Notes: generated from the sequence alone by a model not told the origin. Counted from the first letter of the stretch, positions 1 through 11,289 are shown. The stretch is 64,000 nucleotides of DNA from Heterohyrax brucei (GCA_028571685.1 CM053154.1:6237501-6301500); one strand, 5' to 3'. A program made the numbers and translations.

Positions 1-70
1 AAGTCCCGTGGGCTCCCCTTTTGCGGACTCACTTTTCCCATCTGTGAATGGGCTCAGTGCCACCTGTTAA
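1..70 (+). repeat. MIR-like fragment
   Basis: The stretch around 25-55 (actcacttttcccatctgtg) resembles the conserved core-to-tail part of the ancient tRNA-derived MIR SINE. Only a short piece is present because the window starts here. The call rests on one motif. Confidence 0.45.
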
Positions 71-2755
71 CATGAACAGAGGGAACACATACGCAGAAGC
101 TTATTCCTGAACAAGAAGCAAAACACACAATTTGACACAGTTCTGGAAAATTGCTGTTGGTGTTTGTAGGAGCTGACTGCCTTATAAACCTTGTTCTTGA
201 TTGTGTATGCTCACTTACAAGCTGTGCCATGTTTGATATGTGTAGGAGAACTTCAGTCACATGTTTGGGATTGTCATGATTTTCCACAAAATACTCGATT
301 CTGAAATTTTGTATCTATACAGTACAAATAACATCATGACAGGCATACCACGCTACATATTACCTGCTTTTATCTTGTAGTTAACACTGTTACAGCTTTT
401 CAAACCACTTGCTTTGCAGCTTTTCAAATCACTTGCTTCTCAATAAGGTAAATAAAGCTCCTTGGTCAGAGGCTATTTTAAGGAATATATATGATGTGGA
501 AACCTAGCATCTTCTTCTCTTTCTGCTCCACATTCTGTTTCTCCTCAGCTCAGTTTCTTCCATACAATTGTGTGTGGAAACTAAGGACAAAAACAGAGAT
601 CTGTCACCCGGGAAGCTCAGTTCACCTGGAACCGGTGTAACAAGCAGAAGGAAACTCCCCGGGACTGGATGCCTGATGGACCTGTTGCAGAAAACATAGC
701 TGGAAAGGAGCTGTGGGTCTCAGTGGACCCCTACTGAATTGGCCAAACCGGTGCAGGGTCCTCTTCTCTCTAAAGAAGTGCTGTTCCAGGTTGTGTTGGT
801 CGGAGCAGCGGGGTGGGGGAAGCCTAACCTTTTCGAATGGCCTTGGCAGAAACTTGAATGAAGGCAGTGAGTCCAGCCCAGGGGAGTCCTTGAGAGATGC
901 ACAAAGTAAAAGCACCTGGCTGCTGAGCCAGAGATTAGAGATTTCTGTCCACTCAGAGCAGCCTCCAAAGTGAGACCTGTAGATGGACTTCTGAACAACT
1001 CGGCCACTGGAAACCCAACGGACCACAGTTCTGTTGGGACACATACTGGGTTGCCACAGGTCAAAGTTGGCAGCAACTGTTGTTTTGGTGTGTTGCTTTT
1101 TCTACTGTAAGGAATGATGTGAACAATACTGGAAAAATGAGTGTGTGAGGCAGGCCCACCTGGCGCCTAGGGAGAGGTCGGCAGCATGTGTTTTAAAGGG
1201 GCTCTCAGGGCCAGTGGTCCAGGAATCCCCCTCTCCCCCAGCGTTTCCATGTCCCTCACCCGTCTTCCCACCCCATGGACTCCAGGGGGTCCAGCTCTTC
1301 CCTGTGACAGTAGAGTGGCACAGGTCCCTGCTTCCGAGAATGACAGCACTCCCCCGAGCAACTGTTTCCTTCTCCCTCTGTTCATTTATCCGCACATCCA
1401 CCTAGTTCGTTTACCACCAACAAGTTGTCCTGAATTTTTTGAAATGAGGCCAGCCAAGTGGGGGGCACTGAAAACATGTGCGAGGGGCTGTTAGGACAGG
1501 TGCCTCGAGTGTGTTAGGGCACCCTTCCCTGCAGGAGCTGTCAGACTGCAGGACGGTGAGTAGCGCATCCCAGAGAAGCCGCGGTGGGGGGTTCTCCACA
1601 GACAGACAGAGGATGGAGGCTGAGGGGGGAGGGGGAAGGCTGGGGGGGAGGGGGAAGCTGAGGGGGAAGGGTGAAGTGGGGCCACTGGACTTCAGCTGGT
1701 GGGTGGCGGTGTCTCCCAGCCGTCATCCTGCTTTCCGTGACCACAACCAGCTCAGTCCTCTGCTTGGGGGCCATTGGGCCCCCTATTATTTGAGGAATGA
1801 AGGATGTCTTCATCGACCCTGCATTCGAAGTCTTCGAAAGGCACCCCTTTTGCCTCCGTGGGCCCATCCGCCTACTTCTCCCTCTCACCTTTTCTACTCC
1901 ACCCCGATGGTCTGAAGATCTGTTTACAGAATACAGTCTTTCCTTCTTCTTGTCTTTGCAGAGACTAGAATTAGGGTGGATTCCGAAGATGAACTTCCCT
2001 TCAGCCTGTTACTCCATCTGAAATTACCCCAGTGGAAGGAGCGAGGACCCCCGGGCAATCTGAATATTGGCATCGAAGACAGGACACCGACAGAGGACAG
2101 AGAGTAAAGGCCTGGCAGCTGAGAGACACCTGGCTCTACCTGGAGCAGTGAGAGCAACGCTGTCGTCCTGTTTCCTGGATAAGTAAGGTTTAGGCCGAGA
2201 GCAAGGGCTGGGGCTGGAGCCCCATTCCCCAGGCCACTTATTACAGCGGGTTTAGCTGTTGGATTCCTGAAACACCAAAAAATCAGAGGAGAGCACATTT
2301 GAAGTTTCGGGCTGGATGCATTCCAGAGCTTTTATAACTCAAAGACATTGTGATACAATTTTTATCTTATCTTTGTAAACTCAAATGACCAATGTTTCAG
2401 TAAGCATTTTCAAAGTGGGCTTTGTCTTGATGACAGCAGTGTTTGATATGCTGTTAAATAAATCCTATTAAAACTTGAAAGATTGTTTTTAAAAAACAAA
2501 ACATCATGGAAAATGTTTTCTGTACAGATCATGTATTTCTTCGGACATTCAACACAGGGGGCCTGGTATGCAGGGGAGGTCATGTGAACAGTGCTTGGCC
2601 ACATGTCATTCCAATGCCACATGTCATTTTTCTGACTGTTTCTGAACCTCACACGAGGTCCTTCAAGTGCCTTCTTCTGCACACCCTACACATACACATC
2701 ATTACTGCTAGTTACCAGTAACTACGCAGCCGTCGGCTTCTTATTCCGCAGTGGC
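71..2755. other. Unassigned non-coding stretch
   Basis: I see no recognisable gene or repeat family. Open frames of up to 145 codons (for example 1478-1915) read into low-complexity G-rich DNA and have no recognisable domain. A purine/G-rich tract lies at 1615-1680, and AT-rich sequence surrounds 2300-2500. Confidence 0.5.
1615..1680 (+). repeat. G-rich polypurine tract
   Basis: Repeated runs of five to seven G separated by A or short spacers (gaggggggagggggaagg and variants) make a simple purine-rich tract. Several G-runs lie within 60 bases, so the strand could form a G-quadruplex. Confidence 0.7.
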
Positions 2756-3150
2756 TTAGCTGTTGCTGTGGTGCTGGAAGCCATGCCACCCGTATTTCAA
2801 ACACCAGGAGGATCCCCCTGGTGGATGGTGTCAGTGGAGATTTCAGACCAAGACTAGGAAGAAAGGCTTGGTGATCTGGTTTCAAAATTTGGCAGGTGAG
2901 AACCATATGATTACAGTGCAGTATTGTTTACCACAGACACATCAAAGGAAAAACCATGGCTGGAACAGAATGTTGTGTTTGGTAAAGCAGAGGGTCGGCG
3001 AAGGTGGAAGAACTCCTCTGTGAGTGGAAGCTGCCGCAATGGTCTCAGGTACGCCAACCGTCGTGACAAGGGGACAGGATGGGACAATGTTTTCTTGTGT
3101 TACACGTAAGTTGTCATGAGTCAGAGCTCAAGCAAAGGCAGCTGACAACA
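2756..3150 (+). mobile_element. RTE-derived repeat (short, internally deleted)
   Basis: The left part (2765-2915) contains the block gctggaagccatgcca..tttca..agactaggaagaaaggc, which recurs near 6790 and 45845 and, reversed, at 20380-20480. The right part (about 2980-3150) matches the RTE LINE 3' end: the gagggtcggcgaag motif, a degraded gttgtcatgagtcagag, and a final agctgacaacaagag. Bases between 2916 and 2975 are unlike either part. I read it as a non-autonomous RTE derivative; the subfamily is not determined. Confidence 0.6.
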
Positions 3151-3823
3151 AGAGAATTCCTCTTATCAATTCCCACCATAAAGCACTGAAAACCTGCCAA
3201 GCCAGGGCCGACACACTGGGCTCGAATCGTCCCTCCCCTCTGACCGTGGTGGCTTCGCTGTTGGGCCAAGCATTTAGGGTTTTCTGCTTCCCTTCTCTCT
3301 GCATGAGGACTATCTCAAGACCCTCCTTCCCTGCTGTCCCATCCCAGGAGCCCAACCGCGGCAGGACCCCAGCGTCAGTCCCAGCTTAAGCTCCTGCTTC
3401 ATTTTAATGAGATGGAAAACAACCCCTGACTATTTCTTGGACACCTGTACATAAATTAGTTATTGATTTTAAAACACCTTAGAAATATAATGTGAGAGGC
3501 AGCTCAGTGCCTGGACCTGAACAGTTACCAGGCAGGCAGAGGCACAGCTCTCACCCCAAGATTCTGCTGACCCGGGCATCTGGGTGCTAGCCCAGCCCTC
3601 TCTGCATCATGGAGGCTGTGTGTGTGGTCTGGAAAGGGGGTGGCAGCCCTGGGGTGGATGATCTCCGGTGAGGTTCCACTGACCAGAGCCCCTCCATAGA
3701 ACAAAACTCACCACCTTCCAACCTTTGGAAGAGCTCCTGGACACATGGGTGTCACTAGAAACTGTTCCTCAGGAAACCCCAAAGTAGCAATTCTCTGCTG
3801 ACTGCAAGAACACAGGTGATTAT
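3151..3823. other. Unassigned non-coding stretch
   Basis: No gene or repeat family recognised. It precedes the first full AfroSINE. Confidence 0.5.
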
Positions 3824-3981
3824 GGAAACCCTAGTGGCATAGAGATTAACAGCTGGGACTGCTAACCCAAACATCAGTGGTTCAAATCCACCAGGCGCTC
3901 CTTGGAAACTCTGTCGGGCAGTTCTACTCTGTCCTATAGGATTGCTATGAGTCAGAGTTGACTCAACGGTAGTGGGTTATA
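3824..3981 (+). mobile_element. AfroSINE (full-length)
   Basis: It starts at gaaaccctagtggcatag. It carries a perfect pol III B-box, ggttcaaatcc, at 3879-3889, then the ccaccaggcgctccttggaaac block, actctgtcctatagg and the gagtcagagttgactcaac tail. This is one of the clearest copies and is a useful reference for the others. Confidence 0.93.
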
Positions 3982-3999
3982 GGTCCCCGTATGGCTTGA

Positions 4000-4157
4000 A
4001 CTGTTGTTAAGTGCCATCGAGTTCTGATTCACAGTGACCCTGTAGGTCAGCATAGAACTGCCCCATAGAATTGCCACGCAGTACCTGGTGGATTTGAACT
4101 GCTGACCTCTTGGTTAGCCACTGTAGCACGTCACCACTAAGCCACCAGGGTTTCCGT
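4000..4157 (-). mobile_element. AfroSINE (full-length, reversed)
   Basis: A complete reverse-strand copy running from the tail (gtgccatcgagttctgattc) at the left to the head complement (ccaccagggtttcc) at the right. It lies tail-to-tail with the forward copy only about 18 bases away, and its head abuts the 5' end of an LTR. Confidence 0.93.
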
Positions 4158-4560
4158 GGATTGAACAGTGTCTCCCAAAATACGTGCTGTAAATCCTAGC
4201 CTCTAGGCCTGTGGTTTTAACCCTATTTGGGAACAAGGACAAAGTTGTCCCTGTTATGTCAATGAGGCACAATTAGTATACGGTGCATTTTGAATCAATC
4301 TTTGTGATATAAGAGATTAAATGCCAGCTAGCAAAGAAAGAGGGAGGAATAGAGATACCAAACGAGCAGAAGATCATCCAGGAGCAGAAGCTCAGAAGAG
4401 GCAAGGACATTTGTCCAGAGGTGGCACAGAGAGAAAGCCTTCTCCTAGAGCTGGAGCCATGAGTTGGACTTCTAGCCTCCTGAACTGTAAGAAAATAAAT
4501 TTCTGTTTGTTAAAGCCACCCTCTTGTATTCCTGCTATAGCAGTGCTGGAGAACTAAGAC
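4158..4560 (+). mobile_element. MaLR-type solo LTR
   Basis: It begins gtggattgaacagtgtctccc, a form of the ggattgaattgtgtccccc start of MaLR (ERVL-MaLR) LTRs. It ends with the family's polyadenylation region (gaactgtaagaaaataaatttctg), then ttgttaaagccaccctc and ..gaactaagaca. Its first bases are cut by the SINE on the left. No internal retroviral sequence is attached, so it is a solo LTR or fragment. Confidence 0.75.
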
Positions 4561-5404
4561 AGTCTCTTTCTCTTGGAAAGAAATCCTCATGATTTCCTTA
4601 TAGTATAAAGTTAGTAAATGCTCATTGTGGAAAATCTGGTAAATATGGGGACACAGAGAGGAGAAACTATCTTCATAAACTCGCAGCACGAAGACCACTA
4701 TTTGCAGTTTTGCTCATTTCTTCTCTTATTAGAGTGTTCTGATTTTTATGTTTACTGTAATAGTGTTCCTGTAACATCATACACTGTATTCTTTTTTTTT
4801 CTTTCTTTGTCTGTTAATATGCCATAATAAGCAATTTCTCTGGTCATTATAAGCTCTGTATAAACATTTTAAGTAGCATTTTAGTGCATTGCAATTCTAC
4901 GGTTTCCTCAATCAATGGTTGGACACTGGAGCCACAGAGCACTTGGTCTGGGCAATTGTGAGGGGCAAGCCGATGAGCGGAACCTCGGGAAGACGGGCCT
5001 GACACGAACCTGTGATCTGCAGCCAGGGAGGGTCTGCCCCTCTCAGCCTCCGGGTTCGGTCCTGTGGTTCTCGGTGGCCTCCATGAGACTCACGAAGGCT
5101 CGGTTTCTGGGGTCAGATGTCAGTTCACGTGCTGTATGTCACCGCAGAGGAGACTCTACCAGCGTTGGCTCCTTTGCCATTCTTCATTCACTTCCTGGAC
5201 AATTGCTGCCCACTTCTGCTGGCGGGCATCTCGGTGTCCTGAACTGCCTGAAAAGACACACAGTGAGTGGCTACAAGGAACTGAAGCCTCGCCTCACAGC
5301 TCTGGAGCACCTAAGTCCAAACTGGAGGCTTCCCTTGGACTTTGGTGGATCCCAGCCAACCTTGGCGTCCTTGGCCGTCTATACCTGCATCTGTGTCTCG
5401 GTTA
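4561..5404. other. Unassigned stretch, possibly with an ancient repeat
   Basis: Bases 4570-4870 are AT-rich and resemble old LINE-derived sequence, but I cannot place them. Bases 4915-5400 have overlapping open frames (164 and 118 codons) without recognisable domains, which I do not accept as genes. Confidence 0.4.
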
Positions 5405-5880
5405 CCTAGTGCTGCTGTAACAGAAATACTGCAAGGGTGTGCCTTTCATGAACAGAAATGCGTACTCTCACAGTTTAGGAGGCTAGATGTTTGAATTCAG
5501 TGTATGGTCTCTAGAGGAAGTCTTTTTCTGTCTGCTGGCTCTGAGAGAAGCTGCTTGTCCCTTGAGTGCTTGGTGATCTTCATGTGGCTTGGCATTTATT
5601 CCTCCTCCCCTTCTGCTGGAGCCTGGTTGCTTGCTCAGTCTGTTCCTTCTACAACTCAAAAGAGATTGGCTTAAGCTATACCCCTGGCTTATTGGTTAAG
5701 GGTTCAGCCACTATCCAGAAGGTTGACAGCTCAAGTTCAAAGGTACTCTTTAGAAATCCCGTGGGGAAGTGCTCTGCTTTGTCCTGTAGGGTTGCTTTGA
5801 GTCTAAATCAACTCAACAGAAATGAGTTTACACTAATAGTGCCTCATTAACGTAACAATGAAAAACCATCCCTGAAGGGG
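5405..5880 (-). mobile_element. MaLR-type LTR, reversed, split by a SINE
   Basis: It opens with the reverse complement of the LTR end (acctagtgctgctgtaacagaaatactgc) and continues with ctcacagtttaggaggctag and gtcccttgagtgc. A forward AfroSINE splits it at 5678-5832. Beyond the SINE, gtgcctcattaacg..accatccctgaagg continues the LTR. Confidence 0.65.
5678..5832 (+). mobile_element. AfroSINE inserted in an LTR
   Basis: It contains attggttaagggttcagcc, gacagctcaagttcaaagg (a decayed B-box), tttgtcctgtagggttgc and aatcaactcaacagaa. It is more decayed than the 3824 copy. Confidence 0.85.
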
Positions 5881-5929
5881 ATGATAATCACAGGTATAAA
5901 CCAAAAAAAGACCCCAAACCTACTGTATT

Positions 5930-6083
5930 AAAGAGAGTAGAGCTACCCCAGAGGGTTTCCGAGGCTGCACTTCTTGCAGAAGCAGACCACCTCATCCTTC
6001 TCCTGCAGGGTGACTGGTGGGTTGAACCAACAACTTTTCAGTTAGCAACTCAGCGCTGAGCTACTGTGCCACTGGGTCCTTGC
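5930..6083 (-). mobile_element. AfroSINE, long subtype, tail missing
   Basis: It reads agagtagagctacccca, then ggtttccgaggctgc and the extra block cttcttgcagaagcagaccacctcatc that marks the long subtype, then gggttgaacc and the head complement. The 3' tail is absent. Confidence 0.8.
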
Positions 6084-6221
6084 CACAGGTTTAGGGGTTA
6101 GAATTTACAACACACAGTAGGGACACAAATCAATCCCTAACGGTCCACCTCCATTGTCACAGGAGGACTATTTCCCTCTGTTGTGGTCTGCCCTTCCCTT
6201 TCCTAAGAGACTGTCCAGGAG

Positions 6222-6236
6222 GGATTAGGGTTAGGG
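6222..6236 (+). repeat. Short telomere-like repeat
   Basis: gattagggttagggtt holds two TTAGGG units. It is too short to be called an interstitial telomere with confidence. Confidence 0.4.
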
Positions 6237-6257
6237 TTCACCCTACAGTACCCAGTG

Positions 6258-6423
6258 CAAACCAGGCCCAGTCCATTGCCACTGAATCAACATCAACTCC
6301 TAGCGACCCTATAGGATGGAGGAGAACTGCCCCATGGGGTTTCCAAGGAGCAGATGGCAGATTTGAACTACTGACCTTTGGGTTAGCAGCAGAGCTCTTA
6401 CCACTGTGCTACCGGGCTCCCAG
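6258..6423 (-). mobile_element. AfroSINE (reversed)
   Basis: The reversed tail ccattgccactgaatcaac is followed by gcgaccctataggatgg, gaactgccccatggggtttc and a final gtgctaccgggctcc head complement. Confidence 0.9.
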
Positions 6424-6754
6424 GACCTCAAGTAACTCAACAGATAATGAGAGAAAAGCCCTGTTTCCAAAGAGGGAGATGTTCACAGCGTTAAGATCTC
6501 GGCGTCAGTTTTTGGAGGACACCATGCAGTCTATGTAAGGGGCAGTGTACAAGCACTAAACACTCACTGAATTAGACAAAAGGGGTGTGACTACAGCTTT
6601 CAGAGTTGACGACCTAGTTGTCATGCAGTGAGCAATCAGGAGTGACGAGGCTGTGCAAGAGAGGGAGCTGGATGACAGGACGGCTGTGACGGGGAATAGA
6701 GAGGCCTCCACTCTTTGGGAAATTAGCCGAGGCCTGAACAAAGCCCACCACCCC
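6424..6754. other. Unassigned non-coding stretch
   Basis: No gene or repeat family recognised. Confidence 0.5.
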
Positions 6755-7250
6755 TTGTCTGTCTGTGGCAGCTTGTGTGTTTTTAGGATGCTGGAAGCTA
6801 TGCCAGTGGCATTTCAAAGACCAGCAGGGTCCCCCATGGTGGGCAGGTTTCAGAGGCACACCAGGCTAAGATTAGGAAGAAAGACCTGGTGACCAACTTC
6901 CAAAAATTTGTCAGTGAAAACACTATGTTCCTGAACAACGAAAAAGACTGTTAGTTAAAAAAAGAAAGAAGGAAAGCAAACCCGAGTCGGTCACAACAGC
7001 ACCGTGTCTGACTTGCTTGCCTTGGACACACTGCCGTTTCCTGGAGGACACTGTTCGGTGAACTGGAGGAGCAGCAGGCATGAGGGATACCCTGGGTGAG
7101 AAGGGCTGTCAGGACACTCCCACTGGTAGACTCGAGCACGCTGGTGATGGCGGGGATGCTGTGGGACAAGGCGACACTGTGTTCTGTTGTGTGTCAAGTC
7201 TCCACGAGTCACAGTGAAGTCACAGAACCCAACAACGATAACAAAGGAGG
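6755..7250 (+). mobile_element. RTE-derived repeat with 3' end
   Basis: The 6775-6935 part (ttaggatgctggaagctatgcc, ctaagattaggaagaaagacc) is the same RTE-like body seen at 2765. The part from about 7010 to 7245 resembles the RTE 3' end, finishing with gacactgtgttctgttgtg and an imperfect aacccaacaacgataac tail. Low-complexity a/g sequence lies between. Confidence 0.6.
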
Positions 7251-8454
7251 GGGAGCAAGAGACAGAGTTGCCAGGCAGGAGCGTCGGGTGCAAGGTGTCA
7301 CCTGGGGACCATTGCCTGGTGCCTCCCATGGCCACAACAAGGCCAGAGAGGCCAGGCAGCTTGAGAGAGCTGGTCACCCACCAGGGCCCACCCAGGCTTT
7401 GAGTCAGTGGTGGGTGTGAGGGTGCCAAAGCTCCCCACAGCACGGCTCAGTGGGGTGGGGTGGGGTGGAGTCAGAACCCCTCTGCCCACTCCTGGGTATG
7501 GATCGGGTGGACGGAAACCATGGCAAATGGGCCTGGCTGAGTGGTTGCTCCCCAGTGCTGCCACTCCAACGGGTAATTAAAGAGATGTATGCTAATTTTT
7601 AACTTGGTTAAGGGATATTAACTTAGACAAATGAACCTCTTCTTTCCCCATAATTAGCTATCCAAACAAACACACGCTTTTCTTCCCAATTAAACGAATG
7701 GAAAACCTAGGCTGTGGAGCCTGGTTTCAATACAGCTGATTCGTTACCAGTTTCCACTTCACTGCATCCCTTAATGTCACAGAGGCAAACCGCGCTCGAA
7801 AGAAGCATAATAAAATCTTAATGGTAAAAATACCATTTTAATTCTGGGAGAGCATAACGCGCTCATTTATAGTTGGAGGAAAGGACAGGTATGGGTGGCT
7901 CAGATGTCACATTTTTTCCAAGAGAATATACTTGAGAGGGCTTGAGGGACGGTGGCGCCCAGGTGATGCATTTCCAAATTATATTTAATTTAAAGCAGTG
8001 ATGTCTATTCCTTAGGTATATAAAGGATGAATTGTGGCAGGCAAACCTGATTGTTCTTTTTCTGTTATTGAATTATCAAATTAAGGGAGGAAGGAAGCAC
8101 AATCAGCACAGTATACACACATTAGTGCTGGGCAGCGAGTCTCAGAGCCAGGGGCTCAGGTGGCAGGGAGCCGTTTATTTGAATGTCTGTGGTTTCAGCA
8201 TGCTTGTGTGGGTGGCTGGCAGCTGTGACAGCAGGCAGCCCAGACACCTTCGGACTTTTGTGGTGGGGTTTCTTAGCCCCTCACTCCTTCAGACATGATA
8301 GGAATTCTCAGGACTGAAGTAGCTGGGCAGGCATGGGACACCCCCTGCCCCTCTGACCTCCATCCCCGCCCAAGACACTGTATGGGACAGAGTCACTAAG
8401 GGCAGGACCAGAAAATGCACTTCCACAAAAAATAGAAATTGAAGTATGTATGTA
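7251..8454. other. Unassigned stretch with a possible conserved non-coding block
   Basis: A ggggt repeat lies at 7452-7472. From about 7565 to 8040 the DNA is AT-rich and free of recognisable repeats. It has several TAATTA/AATTAG-type motifs, retained CpGs (gcgctcg, aacgcgctc) and a perfect 7-bp hairpin aatggta-aaaa-taccatt at 7820-7837. That looks like regulatory DNA, but conservation cannot be tested here. A (gtat)n run at 8444-8458 abuts the retroviral LTR. Confidence 0.4.
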
Positions 8455-9020
8455 TGTAGTGCTCAGGATTCTGTCAACTTGGCTACTCTGTGTTTGGCTG
8501 CTGTATTAAGTGGCAGGGTGAGGCCTATGGTGGCTTCCTGCCCTGTAGCTCTCTTCCCGCCACCTTCCAGCACTTCCTGCTGGTCTGCTCACATACCCAG
8601 CAGCTCCTGCTCTCTTCTGGCGTCTGGCTCCTGGACTTGAACTAGCAGCTGTTGGATTGATCAACCCTTACAGCTGGGACTTGAGAGTCCTGTTCCCTGA
8701 CCTGCTGATCTGGGTTCACCAGCCTCTGTCACTGTCTCTCTGCCAGCTTGGGATCTGCTGACTTACACAACTGGTGATCTAGAACTCTGGTCTCTGACCT
8801 GCTCACCTTGGGTTCACCAGCTCTCGTGGCCACGTGAGGCTTGTGCCAGGATTTGGGACATTCGGCTTCTGCAATTGCGTAAGCTGTCTCCTATATCTCT
8901 CTCTCTATCATCTATCTATCTCTATGAATATATCGTTCCTTGCACTTCATATATAGAAATCCTTCCTTGTACCTACACGTGTTACTGGTTTTGCTTCCCT
9001 AGAAAACCCAGCCTAAGACA
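8455..9020 (+). mobile_element. ERV-L 5' LTR
   Basis: It begins tgtagtgctcaggattctg and ends cccagcctaagaca. It shares long blocks with the 3' LTR, including ctggacttgaactagcagct and gatctagaactctggtctct. Against the 3' copy it has about 27 extra bases near 8500-8530 and a longer tctctc/tatc simple repeat near 8890-8925. Confidence 0.92.
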
Positions 9021-9023
9021 ATT

Positions 9024-9038
9024 TGGTACCAGGAGTGG
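9024..9038 (+). promoter_or_regulatory. Retroviral primer-binding site, tRNA-Leu(UAA)
   Basis: tggtaccaggagtgg lies three bases after the 5' LTR. It is complementary to the 3' end of tRNA-Leu(UAA) including CCA. Leucine-tRNA priming is the hallmark that names the ERV-L group. Position and match make this a confident call. Confidence 0.88.
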
Positions 9039-9062
9039 TTCTAGGGAAACAAAATTGTAAAA

Positions 9063-10531
9063 ATGAGTCTTTTCAAGTCGTTCTTGACTCTGGCTAATAG
9101 TTACACTGTCACTAACCCTGCTCCTACCGCTAAAGTGTGCTGTGCTGGTCCATGGGCTGAGGTTGCGGTACACACCCGCAAAATAGCACCACCAACAGAT
9201 CAGATGTCGGTGAGGGGTAACACTCAGGGTGAAAACATGTGTGATAACTTTTCGAAATTATATGAGAATGAGAAGTATAAGGAAGTTGGTTGGCTGGCCC
9301 TACTTGGATTAGATAAACTGGTGGAAGAAAGAGATGAGCTCAGGCTTTGGAATCAAAGCTCTCATGCCATGTAAGAGACCTCCAAGATTCCACTTGTGCT
9401 TTAAAAGAAAACCTCATTACCTGTAATAGCAGAGCAGATACTGCTGAAAGCCAAACCCAGATGCTTACCATTGGAGTGACAGAAGTGCAACGCCAGCTCA
9501 ATTGCCAATCTCAGGAAGTATCCGAAATTAAAATGAGGGCATTGATTGGGAAAAAACGGGACCCTGAAACTTGGAATGGAGACATATGGGCAGATGATAA
9601 GGAAGCTGGGGATACTGAGCCCCTAGCATCCAGTGAATCACTCCTGCCAGCAGAACCACGCCCATGTGAAGGGATTACTTCGAGTTTGCCCCCTGCCCAG
9701 GAATGCCACTATCTCCTCCACTCCAATCTAATGAGATTAGCTGTAGCCCAGCTGTCTCTAGAGAGCCCATGCTTGATTCATTGCGTGGGGCACAGCCAAA
9801 GGCAGATGTTTTACAAGAACATGTTGAAGGTTCTAAAACCACTTCCACACTACCGATTTTGGCTTCTAGACCTGTAACTAGACTTAAGTCCAAGCAGGCC
9901 CCAAAAGGTCAAGTACAAAGTGTGACCCAGGAGGAGATATGCTATACTCCAAAGGAACTACTTGACTTTACTACCTGACTTTTCTAATACGTACAAACAG
10001 AAACCTGGGGCATATGCATGGGAATGGCTGCTAAGGGTGTGTGATAATGGTGCAAAGAACACGAAGTTGGATCAGTCTGAATTCCTTGACATGGGTCCAC
10101 TGAGCTCAGATTTCTCATTCAATGTTTCAGCTCGATAAATTAGGAAAGGACCTAATAGTTTGTTTGGCTGGATTGCTGAAGCATGGATAATGCAATGGCC
10201 TGTACTAAATCAAGTGGAATTGCCAGACCTGTCTTGGTGTACTGTAGAAGAGGATATCCAAAGGCTTAGTGAAATTGGCATAGTAGAGTGGATTTATTCA
10301 GATAGACCTTCAAATCCACACATACAATGTCCAGAGGACACAACATTTACCACAACTGTGAGAGGTAAATTTGTGAGGGGAGCTCCAGGATCCTTGAAGA
10401 CCGCCATGATTGCCATTTTATGGAAATCAGATATGACAGTGGGAGCCACCCTAACTGAATTAAGACACCTAACTACAATGAGGCTGACTAGACCCTGTTG
10501 TGGTAGGGATCAAGTGGCTGCACTCAACTGA
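9063..10531 (+). pseudogene. gag: ERV-L gag remnant
   Basis: Three partly overlapping frames follow the primer site: 9063-9371, 9347-9877 and 9703-9978. A later open piece lies at 10160-10531. The first has a gag-like N-terminal region and the second a charged, glutamine-rich stretch. The third and fourth look like matrix/capsid-side sequence with no zinc knuckle that I can see. The frames change at about 9360, 9720 and 10000, so at least three frameshifts separate them. In a live element gag would form the particle core. Identity rests on position and overall resemblance, not on a sharp motif. Confidence 0.72.
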
Positions 10532-10969
10532 CAAAGACAAGGCAGACATGCTTACAGTAATGAATGCCAAGCCAGCCAAGTGCCATCGAGTCAGAGGCAA
10601 AGCAGTAATCATAGTAGACTGACTCGTATGGACATATGGAATTGGCTACTTAGTCATGGTGTCTCTAGGAGTGAAATAGATAATCAGCCTACTAAATATT
10701 TACTTGATCTGTATGAAAGGATGAACTCTAGGTCAGGCAAACAGCAATTCTAGGTCAAATCACCAGAATAGAGAGTCACAGTCCCTCAGTTCCCAGACTT
10801 GAGCAAGTTTCAGGACCCACAACCCCTTGAATGAATGGAAGACCAGGTCCTTTTGAGGAAGGATTCTAATACCCTGTCAAAAATTTACACTGTTTATCTT
10901 TACCTGCCCTTCCCCAAGGGGATCTACGGCCTTTTATGAGAGTGACTGTTCACTGGGGAAAAGGAAATA
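10532..10969 (+). other. Decayed ERV-L gag-pro junction with a SINE-tail scrap
   Basis: There is no long open frame. Bases 10566-10594 are a 29-base piece identical in style to the 3' tail of the local SINE/RTE repeats (gccagccaagtgccatcgag), reversed and foreign to the provirus. The rest is degenerate gag-pol linker. Confidence 0.55.
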
Positions 10970-11225
10970 CAGACTTTTCACAGACTACTGGATACTGGCT
11001 CTGAACTGAGACTAATTCCAGGAGACCCAAAACGTCACTGTGGCCCACCAGTCAGAGTAGGGGCATATGGAGGTCAGGTTATTAATGGAGTCTTGGCTCA
11101 TGTTTGTCTCACAGTAGGTCCAGTGCACCCCCAAAACCATCCTGTGGTGATCTCCCCAGTTCCAGAATGCATAACTGGAATAGATATACTCAGCAATTGG
11201 TAGAACTTCCACAGTGGATCCCTGA
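10970..11225 (+). pseudogene. pro: ERV-L aspartic protease remnant
   Basis: The catalytic triplet Asp-Thr-Gly is intact (gatactggc, 10991-10999) in the context LLDTGSEL. A downstream hydrophobic segment ends in the GIDIL-type motif (about 11176-11192) typical of retroviral proteases. A stop follows DTG closely (tga at 11003-11005 in the motif's frame), so the protein is broken. The active enzyme would cleave Gag-Pol. Confidence 0.75.
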
Positions 11226-11289
11226 CAAACGGAGTGAGGGCTACTATGGTGGGAAGAGCCAAATGGAATCTGCTAGAACTGCCACCGTC

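Noticed and set aside
6222-6236. Interstitial telomere / ancestral chromosome fusion
   Set aside because: Only two TTAGGG units; expected by chance at this length scale.
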